Under the pieces are notes generated by a model, which had not been told where the DNA came from, did no database searches, and saw only the letters and a list, made by a program, of their open reading frames with translations. Source: Portulaca oleracea (taxonomy: Eukaryota > Streptophyta > Magnoliopsida > Caryophyllales > Portulacaceae). Taken from it: a DNA stretch of 64,000 nucleotides. The stretch is from the NCBI GenBank assembly GCA_029582165.1, contig CM055890.1, forward strand, positions 5,765,787-5,829,786. The letters are read 5' to 3'. Both the position numbers and the translations under genes were made by a program. Shown piece by piece: positions 32,801 to 44,748 of the stretch (its first letter is position 1; each line of letters opens with the position of its first letter).

Positions 32801-33323
32801 GTCAAGCGAATGGGACGGAAAGTGCCAGCGACCTTCGACAAAATTAAGGAATACTTGGCTAATCCACTGTTTAGCTCCACCCATGCGGAGAGCCGCTTTT
32901 ATATCTAACCATTACTAAGGCGCAATGGGGCTATGTTGGCCCAAAGATTCGAAGGAGAAGAGCAGGCAATATACTATTTAAGCGAAGTTCCTAGAATACG
33001 AGATTCGGTACTCGACATAGAGAGGTTATCCCTTGCTCTCGTTTGGGCAACGAGGAAATTGCGTCACTACATGCTTGCGCATACCGTGCATGTGACCGCC
33101 TTTATGAACCCTCTCAAATATCTGATGGAGCAACCGTTGGTCAATAGTAGAGTAGCTCGGTGGATGGTTATGTTGTCGAATTTGACTTACGATTCGTTCA
33201 TAAAAAGCCATCAAAGGAAGAGTGGTTGCAGATTTTTTGGCTGATCTACCCACGGAGGAAGCTCATGAAGAAGAATTAGAATTTCCAGATGAAGAAGTAT
33301 TTCAAACCCAAGAAGATATTTGA
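29889..33323 (+). pseudogene. pol: Protease-RT-RNase H of Tat unit 2, gag deleted, RT/RH frameshifted
   Basis: Begins at the LTR-pol junction with three copies of the codons for YGEPHV, because short segments are duplicated there. An open frame of 1083 residues runs from 29375 in the LTR through the junction to 32626, so LTR sequence is fused in frame to protease and RT. The protease core reads VDNGCAVN where unit 1 has VDNGSAVN; YVDD is present near 32475. At about 32590 the frame breaks, and from there to 33240 there are many one- to three-base differences from unit 1, destroying the end of RT and the Ty3 RNase H. It ends at the same TGA (33321-33323) as unit 1. There is no PBS and no gag in this unit. 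Confidence 0.88.
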
Positions 33324-33326
33324 GAT

Positions 33327-35048
33327 ATGTATTTTGATGGGGCTTCAAATCAGAGTGGGTACGGAGTAGGAATCATTTTGATTTCACCTGAAGGAGTACA
33401 TACTCCGATTTCAGTAAAATTAGATTTTGAGGTAACAAACAACGTAGCAGAATATGAGGCATGCATTATTGGCATGCAAGCCGCTATAGAGATTGGTATA
33501 AAATGTATAAGGATATTCGGTGATTCAAGCCTTATAATAAATCAAGTATCCAACAAGTGGAAAGTAAAGAATGTAGCTTTGGCACCCTACCAAGCTTATG
33601 TAAGGGATTTAGCAGAACACTTTGATCAAGTAGTGTTCACTTATTTACCTCGGGAGCATAATGAATTAGCTGATGCCTTAGCTAAGCTTTCATCCTTGCT
33701 TAATATCCCGAGAGGAGTTGTGTCTATGCCTATATGCATAGAGCGAAGAGATCAACCGGCTTATGTTTATTCCTTGGAAGTTTGTGAGGTAGACTCATCT
33801 TGTTGGTATTATGATACATATCAATACCTGACTAAAGGAGCTTATCCTGATGACTCCACCACAAGGTCGCAAAGAGCAATCAGACTTTTGGCTTCGCAGT
33901 ACTGTTTGATTCAAGATCAATTGTATAAGAAAACTGACATGGGCATCAATTTGCTTTGTCTGGGACAGAACGAAGCCCAAAACTTGATGAGAGAAGTTCA
34001 CGGGGGAGAATGTGGTCCGCATATGAATGGGCGGATGCTATCTAAGAAGATTCACAGGATGGGATATTACTGGTCAACTATGGAGGCTGATTGTCATAAT
34101 TATGTGAAAAGGTGCTACAAGTGTCAAATCTATGCAAACTTGCAACACCAACCTCCTTCATTCTTGACTACGTTAACCTCGCCATGGCCATTCTCCGTTT
34201 GGGGCATCGATATCATAGGGAAGATCACTCCTAAAGGAACAGGAGGACATGAGTATGTGCTTGTAGCCATTGACTACTTCACAAAATGGGTGGAGGCGGC
34301 ATCTTATGCAAAATTGACTTCTAAGCACGTCGCTAAGTTCATACTTAGAAACATAATATGCCGTTATGGGGTTCCGCATGAATTGATAAGCGATAACGGA
34401 GTTCACTTCAAGAAGGAGACGGCTGAATTGTTAGCGAAATACAAGATCCAACATCATAGATCTTCGGTATATCGACCTCAGACCAATGGAGCGGTTGAGG
34501 CAGCTAACAAAAATCTCACTAGGATAATAAAGAAAATGGCCGCGACTTATAAGGACTGGCCAGATAAGTTACCTTTTGCCTTGTGGGGTTATCGAACTTC
34601 TATCCGTACATCCACTGGAGCAACTCCCTACTCCTTGGTATATGGGATAGAAGCGGTGTTGCCAGTAGAAGTGGCAATACCTTCGTTGCGAATTATAGCG
34701 GAAAGTCAGATTCCGGAGGCGGATTGGGCTAAAGCTAGATATGAGGAATTGGTCAACGTCGATGAGAGAAGACTCAGAGCCATGCATAATGTCCAGATAT
34801 ACCAGAATCGTGTGTCCAGGGCGTTTAATAGGAAGGTCAAATCAAAAGACCTTGGAGAGGGTGACATGGTTCTGAAGGAGATAAGGGCACCTATTCAGGA
34901 CCCGAGAGGAAAATTTAGGCCCAATTGGATGGGTCCCTACGTCATAAAGGAGATCCTTCCCGGAGGAGCGGTGAGATTGGTAGACCTAGAGGATGAAGAA
35001 TGCGCTCAGCTGACTAATTTGGATCAACTAAAGAAGTTTTATGCATAA
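33327..35048 (+). CDS. int: Archaeal-type RNase H plus integrase, Tat unit 2 (intact)
   Basis: A 573-residue uninterrupted frame. Residues 1-125 are the Tat-type second RNase H (MYFDGASNQSGYGVG; FGDSSL; EHNELADALAKL). The integrase follows: zinc finger (HGGECGPHMNGRMLSKKIHR...CHNYVKRCYKCQ) at about 220-265, catalytic core with VWGIDIIG, ELISDNGVHF and NGAVEAANKN, and a C-terminal chromatin/DNA-binding region ending QLKKFYA. Length and motif order fit a complete Tat RH-INT module. It begins in the same frame right after the TGA ending RT-RH, so it probably belongs to one polyprotein by ancestry. This is the only intact integrase frame in the window. Confidence 0.92.
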   Translation: MYFDGASNQSGYGVGIILISPEGVHTPISVKLDFEVTNNVAEYEACIIGMQAAIEIGIKCIRIFGDSSLIINQVSNKWKVKNVALAPYQAYVRDLAEHFDQVVFTYLPREHNELADALAKLSSLLNIPRGVVSMPICIERRDQPAYVYSLEVCEVDSSCWYYDTYQYLTKGAYPDDSTTRSQRAIRLLASQYCLIQDQLYKKTDMGINLLCLGQNEAQNLMREVHGGECGPHMNGRMLSKKIHRMGYYWSTMEADCHNYVKRCYKCQIYANLQHQPPSFLTTLTSPWPFSVWGIDIIGKITPKGTGGHEYVLVAIDYFTKWVEAASYAKLTSKHVAKFILRNIICRYGVPHELISDNGVHFKKETAELLAKYKIQHHRSSVYRPQTNGAVEAANKNLTRIIKKMAATYKDWPDKLPFALWGYRTSIRTSTGATPYSLVYGIEAVLPVEVAIPSLRIIAESQIPEADWAKARYEELVNVDERRLRAMHNVQIYQNRVSRAFNRKVKSKDLGEGDMVLKEIRAPIQDPRGKFRPNWMGPYVIKEILPGGAVRLVDLEDEECAQLTNLDQLKKFYA

Positions 35049-36076
35049 GGGTAAAGTGGACATAGCAACTGGTGACAGAAACCAGCAACTATCCTTAAGA
35101 ATATCAGCTACTGGCTCATTAGACCAAAGAATCGATTTGTTTTCTTGAACTACGATGGCCTGATTCCACACATCGTGGATACGTAGGAAGCTTTTTCTAA
35201 GAGTCCGGCCCAATCAATAAATTTCCCTGATTTTGGTTATCTATTTCTAGTCCTTAAAGCAACATTGGACCCTCATGGATTCAATGAAACTTGAAACCGT
35301 ACGTAGGGCTCGAAATCTCAAAAATCTCATCCAGACTCCAATAGATTCACGCATTTACGGGTCTGAATTTGGATTTGTGGGTTTTTTTGGCTTATTTCAG
35401 TGTTGGGCCTCAAGCGTCCTTAGGATCCTCGCGGATTTTAGTGGATTTGGTTCCCGATTTGCACTAAATGGTTGTCAGTTTCCAATTCACTCAATTTTTT
35501 TATGCAATTAAGAAAAGTCGCGCGGATTTTATTCATTTTGGGCCCCAAAATACTCATCTTACATTTTGGAGCCGTTTGGGCTGGATCCGCGCGGATCTCT
35601 TTTTTTTTTTCTGGGCCAAATTTTTTTCGGTGAAGTCTACACGGATTTACGTTGTGACTCGGAGTACTCTGTTTGAGAGCAACTAAGGGCGGATCCGCGA
35701 GGATCCACAAATTTAAGGCAGGTTCACGCGGATTTCGTGTCTTCCCTGGGTCTAATTTTGTTTCCTTCATCCTTCTTAGTTCGATTCTCGTAGGTTTTTT
35801 TTTTTATGCAGAAATCTTCACGGATTTTACATTATTTTAATTGGGAATAAATTTTCTATGTGCAGAAATCTATGCAGATTTCACATATGTAATGGAGAAT
35901 ACGGGAATTTCGTGAAATGCGATTTTATTATTTCCGATAAACTTAAAGTCTAAAAATAGAAAAAAGAGCATGCAAGTTTATGACTTGCAACTCAACGTTC
36001 ATCAGCATCTAAAAAAAAAAATAAATAATATACGCTAAAAAAAAAACTAAAAACAAAGGCAAGCAGCATCAGTTTC
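35049..36076. promoter_or_regulatory. 3' noncoding spacer of unit 2 with CGCGGAT motifs
   Basis: Counterpart of 20486-21522 with the same motif order. One copy is mutated from a degenerate motif near 35348. A-rich tracts before 36060 are shorter than in unit 1. Confidence 0.55.
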
Positions 36077-37670
36077 CTAGTCTTGTTTCAGCTTCTTTCC
36101 TGGTTCGAGAATAGTACTCGACCTAGATCCTTCACCAGTTGAAGATGTTTTCCGCTGTCTTTTCCTAATAGTTAGGTCGTCAGGAGTCTTTTCTTTGCCC
36201 TTCTCAGTATCTTTTTGAGTTTGTTGTGGTGAAGTTTGATCGGGGTCTGGTTCCTGTATCACTACAGGCCTTTCCTTAGGGCGTGTTTTAGTAGTTGATC
36301 TAGGAGGACGAGTCTCAGTAGATGATGGCAACCATCCTTTCTCTTCTTTTCTTTTCAAGTCTTTCCTAACAGCCGGGTCTTTCTTAATTATCCAATGGCG
36401 ATAAGCCTCAGATACAAAAGTACTCCCACCTATTGTAGGTACAATAAGGGTAGGCCTGCTCATCCAGTAATCTTGCCAGGATCTGACTTTTGCAGCATCA
36501 TTAGTTATGATCTTTGGATTGGGAGGAATGCAATCCAGTGAAGGAATTGGCTGTTTCCTTCTGATCTGACGTTTGGCCCGCTCAGGGAAATAATAAGTAG
36601 TGTGGGTGAGACCCACAAGCCGCACGAAAGGGCACCGGTGATCAACAGTTACCACTTCTCTCATTCTCCACCACGTAATATGCCACTTGACAATCATCTC
36701 CTCTACGAACCATTTCAACCATCACATGCATTGAGCGTTCTTTGTACCTCACGCACGCGTTGGCAAAATTGGGACATCCGGAAAGTCGGTTCGTTCTTGG
36801 GCGGCTCTAGGAAACGAGTGTGCTCCATCAACCAAATCTGCAAAAAAAAAATAGAAAGAAAGTTTAGATCTTTGATGGGTTAGATCCGCGATTTGTCGGG
36901 GAAGCGATGCGGAGGCTCACGCGGATTTCTGAAAATTTTTAGGCAAACAGGGGAGGTTAGGTCCTCGCGGATTTCACGGCAATATCAAAAAAAAAAAGTA
37001 TTCGAAAAATCGGTGGGAATAAGAATCTTCGCAGATTTCAATAAAATTCTACCTTAAGAAGTAGAGGGCTTCCCGAGAACTCGCCCTCCGGTTCCTCGCA
37101 AAGCCGATCCAGGCACAAGATGGTCTCGGCTACGATCATTGGTGCTAGGTTTTGGTCACAGCGGAGACTCTCACTGATGTTGATTAATGAGGCAGGACCA
37201 CTACTAGTACCACCATGGTGGAAACAAAATCCTCCTAGCATACATAATGTTAAGGCTCTAACTCTTTTCTCAATGTGGTTTCGGCCGTCGCCGTTTTTGA
37301 AGTAGGAAATCAGAGGCAAAAAGTTTACCCTCTCCTCTTCAAGAATTTTCTCGAGGATATCCTTTTCCAGTCCAAGCAGAGATGCATATCTTGGGGCGAT
37401 ATTTCTAGAAGAGGTTGGGATCACAGGTGTGGAAGTGAATTTGAAGCTTAAGATTGCTCCAAATTCTTCAGGAAGAATGCATAACTCTTTTTCCCCGAAC
37501 CTAAACAAGTGAAGTTCAGGGTCCCAGTCGACAATGACTCTCAAGAAGTCCCACATGATTCTCACTTGCCTCAGGCTGATTAATGTGTGTAGGTTGTATC
37601 TTTTTAGTTCCTCCTTTTCAGCAGACGGGAGGGAAAGCATCCACTGCTCTAGTTCTTTCTGAAACGACAT
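36077..37670 (-). pseudogene. Antisense DUF7745-like gene, Tat unit 2 (exon 2 frameshifted)
   Basis: Exon 1 is 37670-37053 (206 codons, one fewer than unit 1, with a patch of changes at the WDPELH motif) and exon 2 is 36837-36077. A cluster of small differences at about 36722-36765 shifts the frame near the start of exon 2, so the clean frame begins only at 36718. Splice sites are unchanged. Otherwise it is almost identical to the copy at 21523-23121, including the Lys/Arg-rich tail. The intron contains one motif damaged by small deletions (near 36885-36915). Confidence 0.7.
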
Positions 37671-37770
37671 ATTTGGGAAGTATGTGGGGAGATTTCTCGT
37701 AGATTCGAGGAATAGGCGGAAGGATTGAGAGGGGTATCGTAAAGTCCGTAGATCTATGGTGAATGGGATC

Positions 37771-38371
37771 ACGCGGATTTTATAGGGTTAGAAAGTTCGA
37801 AGTAGCAGGGGTACACTAGAAGTCCTCGCGGATTTCCCTTGTATAAAGAATAGTATTTTGCAGTTACCAGTCTTCACAATAAGCAAGGACTACGGATAAG
37901 TCGGGACACTAGATTCACGCGGATTTGGTAGTCTTTAGGTCTTATGATTTCACGAGTCCACGGGTTCAGTGAAGTTTGGGGATGTCGAGTCCACGCGGAT
38001 TTTGGTTGTTTTGGGATATGTCGGATCCAGGCGGATTTGTGGACTTTACTCAGTGTTGGGTCTGATTTTGATGAATGATGGGTCCACGCGGATTTGGGTC
38101 AGATATATATCTGTAGTGTCTGGGCTTAAAACTGCAATTTTGACGAATGATGGGTCCGCGGTTTGGGTCCGTGAGGCTCTGGATTCACGCGGATTTGTGG
38201 ATTTTACTGGGTGTTGGGTCAGATTAGTTGTCAGGTGGATTCACGCGGATCCGCCAAATGTCCAGATAGATCGAAGTCTCGAGCTTGTATTTGCAGGAGT
38301 TTCTTTGTGTTATATGTTCAGTGATGTAAAGAGGAATCAAATCATTTTATGGAATCTCTTTTGACAGCAAC
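37771..38371. promoter_or_regulatory. Motif array between antisense genes, unit 2
   Basis: Same arrangement as 23122-23830. At 37945-37965 and 38155-38175 motifs are altered by clustered short deletions relative to unit 1. Confidence 0.55.
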
Positions 38372-41092
38372 TCAATGTCTTTCCGTTGTGTCTTGCATTT
38401 CCTTTTTGTTAAAAATAATTAATAAATACCCCGGTACTTCATAAGTGCTGAGAGCTCTCAACACCGAGGTCAAGCTCCAATCATCACCATATTCTTTTTT
38501 GATAGGTTCCTCTCTGCCCATGAAGTACGAAGAAGACGAGTCGAAGAAGCTAGCAGAGTTGGGAGCAGGCATAGCCTGGATAGGAGTTCCGGGAGGAATG
38601 TCTTTGAAATCCGTAGAGGATTGGTATGCATCATGGGGCCACTCTTGTTGGGAATATTCAGGGTACCCCTGAGAGATAGTTAAGTTACCGAACATTTGCT
38701 CCAAGGTAGAGGTGTCGGTGGATTCATAGGTTTGTGAGGCGTCACTTTCGCTAAGATACCTCCCGTAGTTTCGAGTCCTGAACGATCCCCGTGCAGACTC
38801 GAAAGCCATGAAAGATTCTGTAGAATCTTCAGTCTCGTCCTCAGGAATTACAGGGATGGTGGGAGTGTAGTTATTGAGTGACATTCCACCACCGCTACCA
38901 GAAGGACCGGCGCCCTGTGAAAAATACGGAGTAAGCGGCATACCACCTCCTCCCAAGTCGAAGTCTTGCCAATTATCTTCATACACCCCATGATCATGGT
39001 GATCACCGCTACCTAGAAGACCAGCGCCATGTAAGGCGAAAGGAGCTATCGGCATGCCTCCTCCCAAGTCGGGGTCTGGACCGTCATCGTCCTCGTCGTC
39101 ATCATCATTTTGGCCTCCACGCCCTCTACCATAAGGACCGCCTCTGCCGTGGTGTCCACCACCATGAGGATGTCCCCTACCTCCGTGCCCGCCACGTCGA
39201 GGTCTGAAGCCCATCCGGCGTCGGAATCGCCTTCTCATGTCTTGGAGCTCATCACAGAGACCGTAAATGAGGGCGATCGCCTCCATAGTCTGCTCACGGC
39301 TCCACTGAAAGGGAAATTCGGTTTAGGATCAGAACGCCAGATATTAGGAGCAAATCATGTATTATGGCGAGAGAGAAGGACTTACCCCTGGACTGTTTGA
39401 TGATAAAGGAAGCTCAGGCGGTCTCTCCTGACGCCTCAAGCGAGGGTTGGGAACTTCGGGGGTTCCAGTATCCTGCAGGTCAGTTAAATTAGCCACAACA
39501 ATAAGGAGATATAGGTAAAGGGGAAGAATGTTGTACTTACCATGGGTCCCATAAGACGTGGACGGATGGAATTTGCATAATCGGCACCCATGATTAATAA
39601 ATTCTCGACAGGGATCCCCATAAGATTAGCCTCAAGTTCTTCCAAAGTTAATGGCGAGGATAGAACATCTTATTTGGAGGTCCATTAGTACAAGAGGAGG
39701 CCATACATGAAGACATTGATGAGTAACTCTCACCCGATGCGGATAAAGGTAAAGGGCCTCGAGCAGGATCCTTCGGTTAATCTCACGGAGGACGTCGAGT
39801 CGGGAGTTGGTCTTAGTAACCTCATAGGCGGCCCAAGTTGAGGCACCACGGCATACAATGAATGGGAGTTTGGATGATGAAACAATGACGTGGAAGTGAA
39901 AGAGAAGGTAAGGGATACTTACCTGCCCAGGATTGTTCAAGAGACCTCGAAAGAGCTCGGTATTCTACGGCGTTTCCTTTCCAACAAATCAAAGGCGCCC
40001 ATCGAGAGCTATGGGAAAGACATTTTATTGGTGGACTTGGGGATAGTCCCTCGAAATATTCATAAAACCAGATCTGAGGAAAAACAAGGGTTTAGTGTCG
40101 ACAATTAATGAAAGGATGGGAGAATGACAAAGTAGTATACCTCAATAACTTTCCATAAGCCAGACAGATAAGTGTTGTTCTTGTCAGCTTTGGACTTTGG
40201 GACTCGTACCCCGGAACGGAGCCCCCGGAAGAGGCATGTGTAAGCGGCGGCACCCCAAGCCAGATTGGGCAGATTTTCAAGATTTTCCAAGTTCCCCAAA
40301 TAGTGGAAGTAAACGCGGCTACCGCGTTCCGCAAAGATGGTGGTGCATAGGAAAATGGCGAGTATTACCCGCCGTCGTTGGTCCTCGGTGTATATGTCGT
40401 CCCAGAAGTTTCCTTTTTGGACCTCGTCAAAGAGAACCGAGTACCGAAAGCTACGGGTATCGGTCACTGTTGCCATTACGGGACCGAATAGTGCCAGCTG
40501 CTGAGCCTTATCCTGGCCCAGATCGTCGGAGTAATGGAGAGGATCTCCACCGAAGGATAGCCCTGTAATCATTGCGAAATCCAGGGGGGTAATGGTCATT
40601 TCGCACTGTGGGAAGTGGAAGGTGTTGGTCGTATCCCAGAAGCGCTCGCTTAGTGCACGTACGACGCAATGACCAGTAGGCTCTCGCATAGCCTGAAGGG
40701 CGTTGAGTAAGTGCCCGAATCCCGCATCCCGTATTATCTCCCTAGCTGGATAGTCCAGTTGCTCCAGCTCATCGATAAGTTTCATCACTTTGCCGATAGC
40801 CCCACAGGCTTGTATGTTATCGGCCTGCAAGGTAAAAAAAGAACACACAGGAAATAGAGTCGACCGAGAAATTTGTGGGGATTAACACAGATCAAGCCGT
40901 AGCTTCTCAAAAAGTACATACCGGAATTTGGGTGGCATGATGCGAAATGTGTGAAGTGCGGCAATATAATAGGTCTCTATTGTCCCACAGATCGGGGCCG
41001 GCCCATTCTTTGCCCATATTGCCTTTCTGGGCAATGTCACTAGCCCACGCTGCTTTCTTCGGGTGGTACTTCCCAGGTTTAATAGGCGCCAT
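38372..41092 (-). pseudogene. Antisense PMD gene, Tat unit 2 (exon 1 open; exons 3-4 with indels)
   Basis: Exon 1 (41092-40922) is open and encodes MAPIKPGKYHPKKAAWASDI with TGG at codon 36, so unit 2 has the likely ancestral first exon. Exon 2 (40824-40141) encodes the main PMD segment in 228 codons. Exons 3 and 4 (about 40073-39545) carry many one- to three-base differences from unit 1 and do not keep frame. Exon 6 (39304-38372) is intact and encodes the RG-rich and acidic tail. Between the two units every exon has at least one open copy, and all splice sites are shared. Confidence 0.72.
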
Positions 41093-41099
41093 CAAAAGT

Positions 41100-42690
41100 A
41101 CTGCAAAAGTTACATATGATGCAACTGAAATTTACACGGATTTCAACAACAAAATAAAGTTAAAAACCGGTTCAGTGCAGCTGGAATCTCGCGGATTTCA
41201 GTCACAAAATTCGGCAAAAATGCTTAAAGTGCTCCTAAAATTCACGCGGATTTCAGCTACATATTGCCTGGCTGCTACTGAAATCCACGCGGATTTCAGC
41301 CACAGGGAAAGTAAAAACGCTCGAACGTGGTAAAACGCTTGCTTTCAGTTGCAAAACTGCGTAAAGTATACCCTTGCTACTGGAACCTCGCGGATTTCAG
41401 ACACAAAAAATTTTTTTTTTTCCCTTGCAGCTGGAATCTCGCAGATTCCAGACACAAAACGGAACAAAAATGCTCAGAATGCCCAACATCCAACCAAGGT
41501 TCACGCGGATCTATACTCAAATTCAGCTCAAATGCATTTTTGATATGATGCAGTTCGATTCGATTAAGAAGCAGTATACATATGACTGTGGATTGGACAA
41601 AATCTACGTGGATTTTGCTCAGCTCAACTCAACTCAAGATGACTCAAATGGGTTCAAAAAAAAAACCGCAGCTTGAACTCAAGTTCAACTAGAGATCAGG
41701 AAGTCACGCGGATCTAGCCAGGCAGAAAAATGTTTTTTTTTTTGGCTCACCCAGATGGGGTCCACGCGGATTTTGGGCCGAGGATTTTTTTGGCTCAAGT
41801 CCAGTGGGACTTTCGCGGATTTTTGGGTCACAAAATGGGATATGTCGGTCCAAAATACCGGTAAATATGCGCAGATTTTTGCCATAATATGGTTGTCACC
41901 TAACATGTATTATGTTTCTCAAGCAAACTCAAGCGAACTCAGGGGAATGCAAGGAATCATGCGGATTTCTACATATACATACTAGACACTTGAGCAAACT
42001 TAGAAACTTGTAGGAACGTACCTTCTCAAGTAAGATCTGCGTGGATTTGAACAGCGAGAATCAAGCAGATTTAAGCTCGGAAAATGCGTTGCTCCCACTG
42101 GCCCAAAATACCAGAAGCTCACGCGAATTTGTTGAAGTCCTCGCAGATCTGCACAGAATCGACAGCGAGAATGTAAGAAATTCAGCTGAAAAGGGGGTAT
42201 CACGCGGATTTCAGCTGGAAAATGCAGCAAAATTGGCTCAAAATCTCCAAATATCACGCGGATTTCAGCTGGAAAATGCAGCACAATTGGCTCAAAATCT
42301 CCAAATGTCACGCGGATTTGTGTACAAAATGCAAAGAAAATGCTCAAATTTCTGGAAAATCTCGCGGACTTACCCGAAGTGGAGCTGAAAAATGTGATTT
42401 GAAAATCTGACAAAAACTAGAGAGTCAGCGGTTTCGCGTAATCTGGAGAAAGTGAGCTCACGCGGATTTTGGCCTCGAAGAAAATGGCAGCTGCAGCGGA
42501 CGAGCACCACGCGGATTTTGGCCAAGGAGCTGCAGTGGAAGAAAATGGTTGAGCTTAGTTGAGTTTTGAAGGAGTGGAGCTCAAATGGGGATGATGAAGA
42601 TAGTGAGTGGTTGAGAGGGAGGTTGAGTGTTTTGTTATGTGGATAGGGAACAAGTGGCCAAGGAGCTAGGATGAGAGTCACGCGGATTCC
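41100..42690. promoter_or_regulatory. Motif array upstream of the PMD gene, unit 2
   Basis: Counterpart of 26590-28190, with the same order and orientation of CGCGGAT motifs. One motif near 42425 is altered to CAGCGGTTTC by small deletions. Confidence 0.55.
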
Positions 42691-42840
42691 TCATCCCATT
42701 TATCTTCTTTTATTTACTTTTTGTGTTATTTCTATTTTTCATGTTTACTTCGTTTTTTTTTTATTTTTATTCTGTTTTTTATTTTTTCTGATCTCATTTT
42801 TATTTTTTATTTGTCCTTTTCAGGAAAAAACATACTAAGC

Positions 42841-43093
42841 CTGGACAACATCCAGCATTCAAGCTAGCTATAAATCAATTGCGGATATCTTTCAAGCTAA
42901 CCTTGAAAGTTGAAGCCTGGACAACATCCAGCAATTTCACTAGCATCGGACTACCTCCGGTCAAATCGAAGTTACCCTTCGATAGCTCAAGCCTGGACGA
43001 CATCCAGCAAATTGGGTTAACATTGGGACTACTCTGAAGTTATTTCCAAGATGTATACTTTAACTTTCGTCTTATTTCAGACTCAGTCAAAGT
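42841..43093 (+). repeat. Stem-loop array upstream of the polypurine tract (unit 2)
   Basis: Same array as 28335-28587. Stems 1-6 are all retained. One loop has changed from CTACC to TTACC, and the left arm of the last long stem has one G-to-A change (ACTTTAACT). Confidence 0.7.
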
Positions 43094-43103
43094 GGGGGCT
43101 AAC

Positions 43104-44660
43104 TGTAGACACAGAAAATTGGGCCTAATTCAGCAGAGATTTTCAGCCCAGTTTAGTCGGGCTCTCGCGGATCCAGCTCGGAAATCAGCCCAGAAATGAA
43201 TATTGGGCTCACGCGGATTTTGGGCCCGACACGGTGTTGATTAGGCTCACGCGGATTTGGGTGATCCGGTCAAAAATTCAGGGTTGCGCGGATTCGATCT
43301 GGATTCTAGGTAAACTCAGAAATCCGCGTGGATCCGGATTCTGGGTCAACCCAGAATCTCGCGGATCCGGGCAAAATTCAGCCCAGATTTTCAGCAGGTC
43401 ACGCAGATTCTGGTCAAAACTGCCAAACCAGCTTCCGCAGAATCGCGCGAAAAAACCATCGAAAACTGCTGCAGAATTTTTGTCTATAAAAGCGAATCCA
43501 CGCGGATTTGTTAGGGGTTGGCATTTTTTAGACTGGAAATCAAAGGAAAAATATTAAGTCGGCAGATCCTCGCGGATTTCTGGAACTACCGGCAGTCGGA
43601 GGGTTGAAATCGGCAGTCTAACACACGTCTTCGTACCTGACCCGGTGAAACCACGCGGATCCACTAGGATTCGGTAATCCTTTTCTTTTTTTAGTTCATT
43701 TTGTTTGATTCCCCGAAGCTTGTAACAATGTAGTTGATAGATCCCCGCCCGCTGTAATTTTGTTTATTTTTCTCGCGTTTTTTGTTATTTCATCCAGTAT
43801 GTGAACTTTATCTTTTCATTCCGAATGCATGCATTTTTTCTTTAATTCGTGACAACTTACTTTTTTATTAATATGTAAAACCCGACCTAGTAAAGGCCGC
43901 TTCGGCGGGCGGTGCAAGGGCATCCCCCAACACCGACACCTTTACCCCCGGATCCGTTCTTTTGGTTCAAGACCGGAGTCAAGTTTTTAAAATAAAAGTT
44001 TTGTTAGTTTTTCTTTTTAAAATTAACTGGCGACTCCTTCCGTTTCTTTTGGTTTTTTTTTCTTTTTCTTTTTCTCAAAAGAAGTCAGAAAAGAAAGAGG
44101 AAATATGCCGGCCCAAAATGGATCAGATCCGCGTGAATCCGGGCCCATTTTGGCAAGTTTTCCTTCCTTTTATCTTTTCCAGTTTTAAAAAAAAAGAGTC
44201 TATCTTGGCCCAAACAAGTCCCGGATCCGCGCAGATCCGATCCTTGTTGGGTCCAGTTTTTTCGTTTTTTTTCTTTTTTTCTTTTTTTCTCTCTAGCGCA
44301 AAAAGCTTGTTTTGGCCTGGGCAAGTACCGAATCCGCATGGATTCAGACCGTTTCGGCCCGTTTTTTTATCTCGTCGTTTTTTTATTTTTTTTTCCCTCT
44401 TTAGCCCAGAATGGTCCTCGAACCCGCGTGGATCCAGGCACCATTCAGGCCCAGACTGGTCCTGGAATCCGCGTGGATCCAGGCCCGGTCTCTTTTACCA
44501 TTTTTTCTTTTTTTTTGTTTTCTTTTTTCTTCTTACCGACTTTCGAAAATAACCTCCGGAAAAGTCGAAGTTCTTTAAATTTGTCCCTTAGGAAAGTAAG
44601 CAACCCCACGTCGATCGACACTCCGCGGGGGACCGTGCCCTCCGGGCCGCGGGCCCTACA
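43104..44660 (+). repeat. Tat LTR, right copy
   Basis: A 1557-bp LTR ending GGGCCCTACA, followed by the ACTAC target duplication at 44661-44665. The PPT (43089-43098) lies just upstream; the TATA box is at 43485-43491. Differences from the left and middle copies are concentrated in short patches (around 43225-43250 and 43425-43460). Confidence 0.9.
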
Positions 44661-44748
44661 ACTACATTCCGAAATCTCATCCTACTACCTTAATCCAAGC
44701 CCTCCAAATGGCCCTATCTAATATCATGTCCTCCACTAACCCCACGTG

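Larger units (their letters stand above)
10906..44660 (+). mobile_element. 33.8-kb Tat-lineage Ty3/gypsy complex: LTR-unit1-LTR-unit2-LTR
   Basis: The whole block is bounded by one 5-bp duplication, ACTAC (10901-10905 and 44661-44665). It contains three copies of the same LTR (10906-12446, 28598-about 29888 truncated, 43104-44660) and two near-identical internal units (12447-28597, about 29889-43103). A shared middle LTR with one duplication at the outer ends is what unequal crossing-over between LTRs of a single insertion would give. Tat lineage is indicated by the second, archaeal-type RNase H downstream of RT, by TGGCGACTCC at the PBS, and by long extra antisense genes between integrase and the 3' LTR. 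Both units are defective in different places. Confidence 0.9.
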
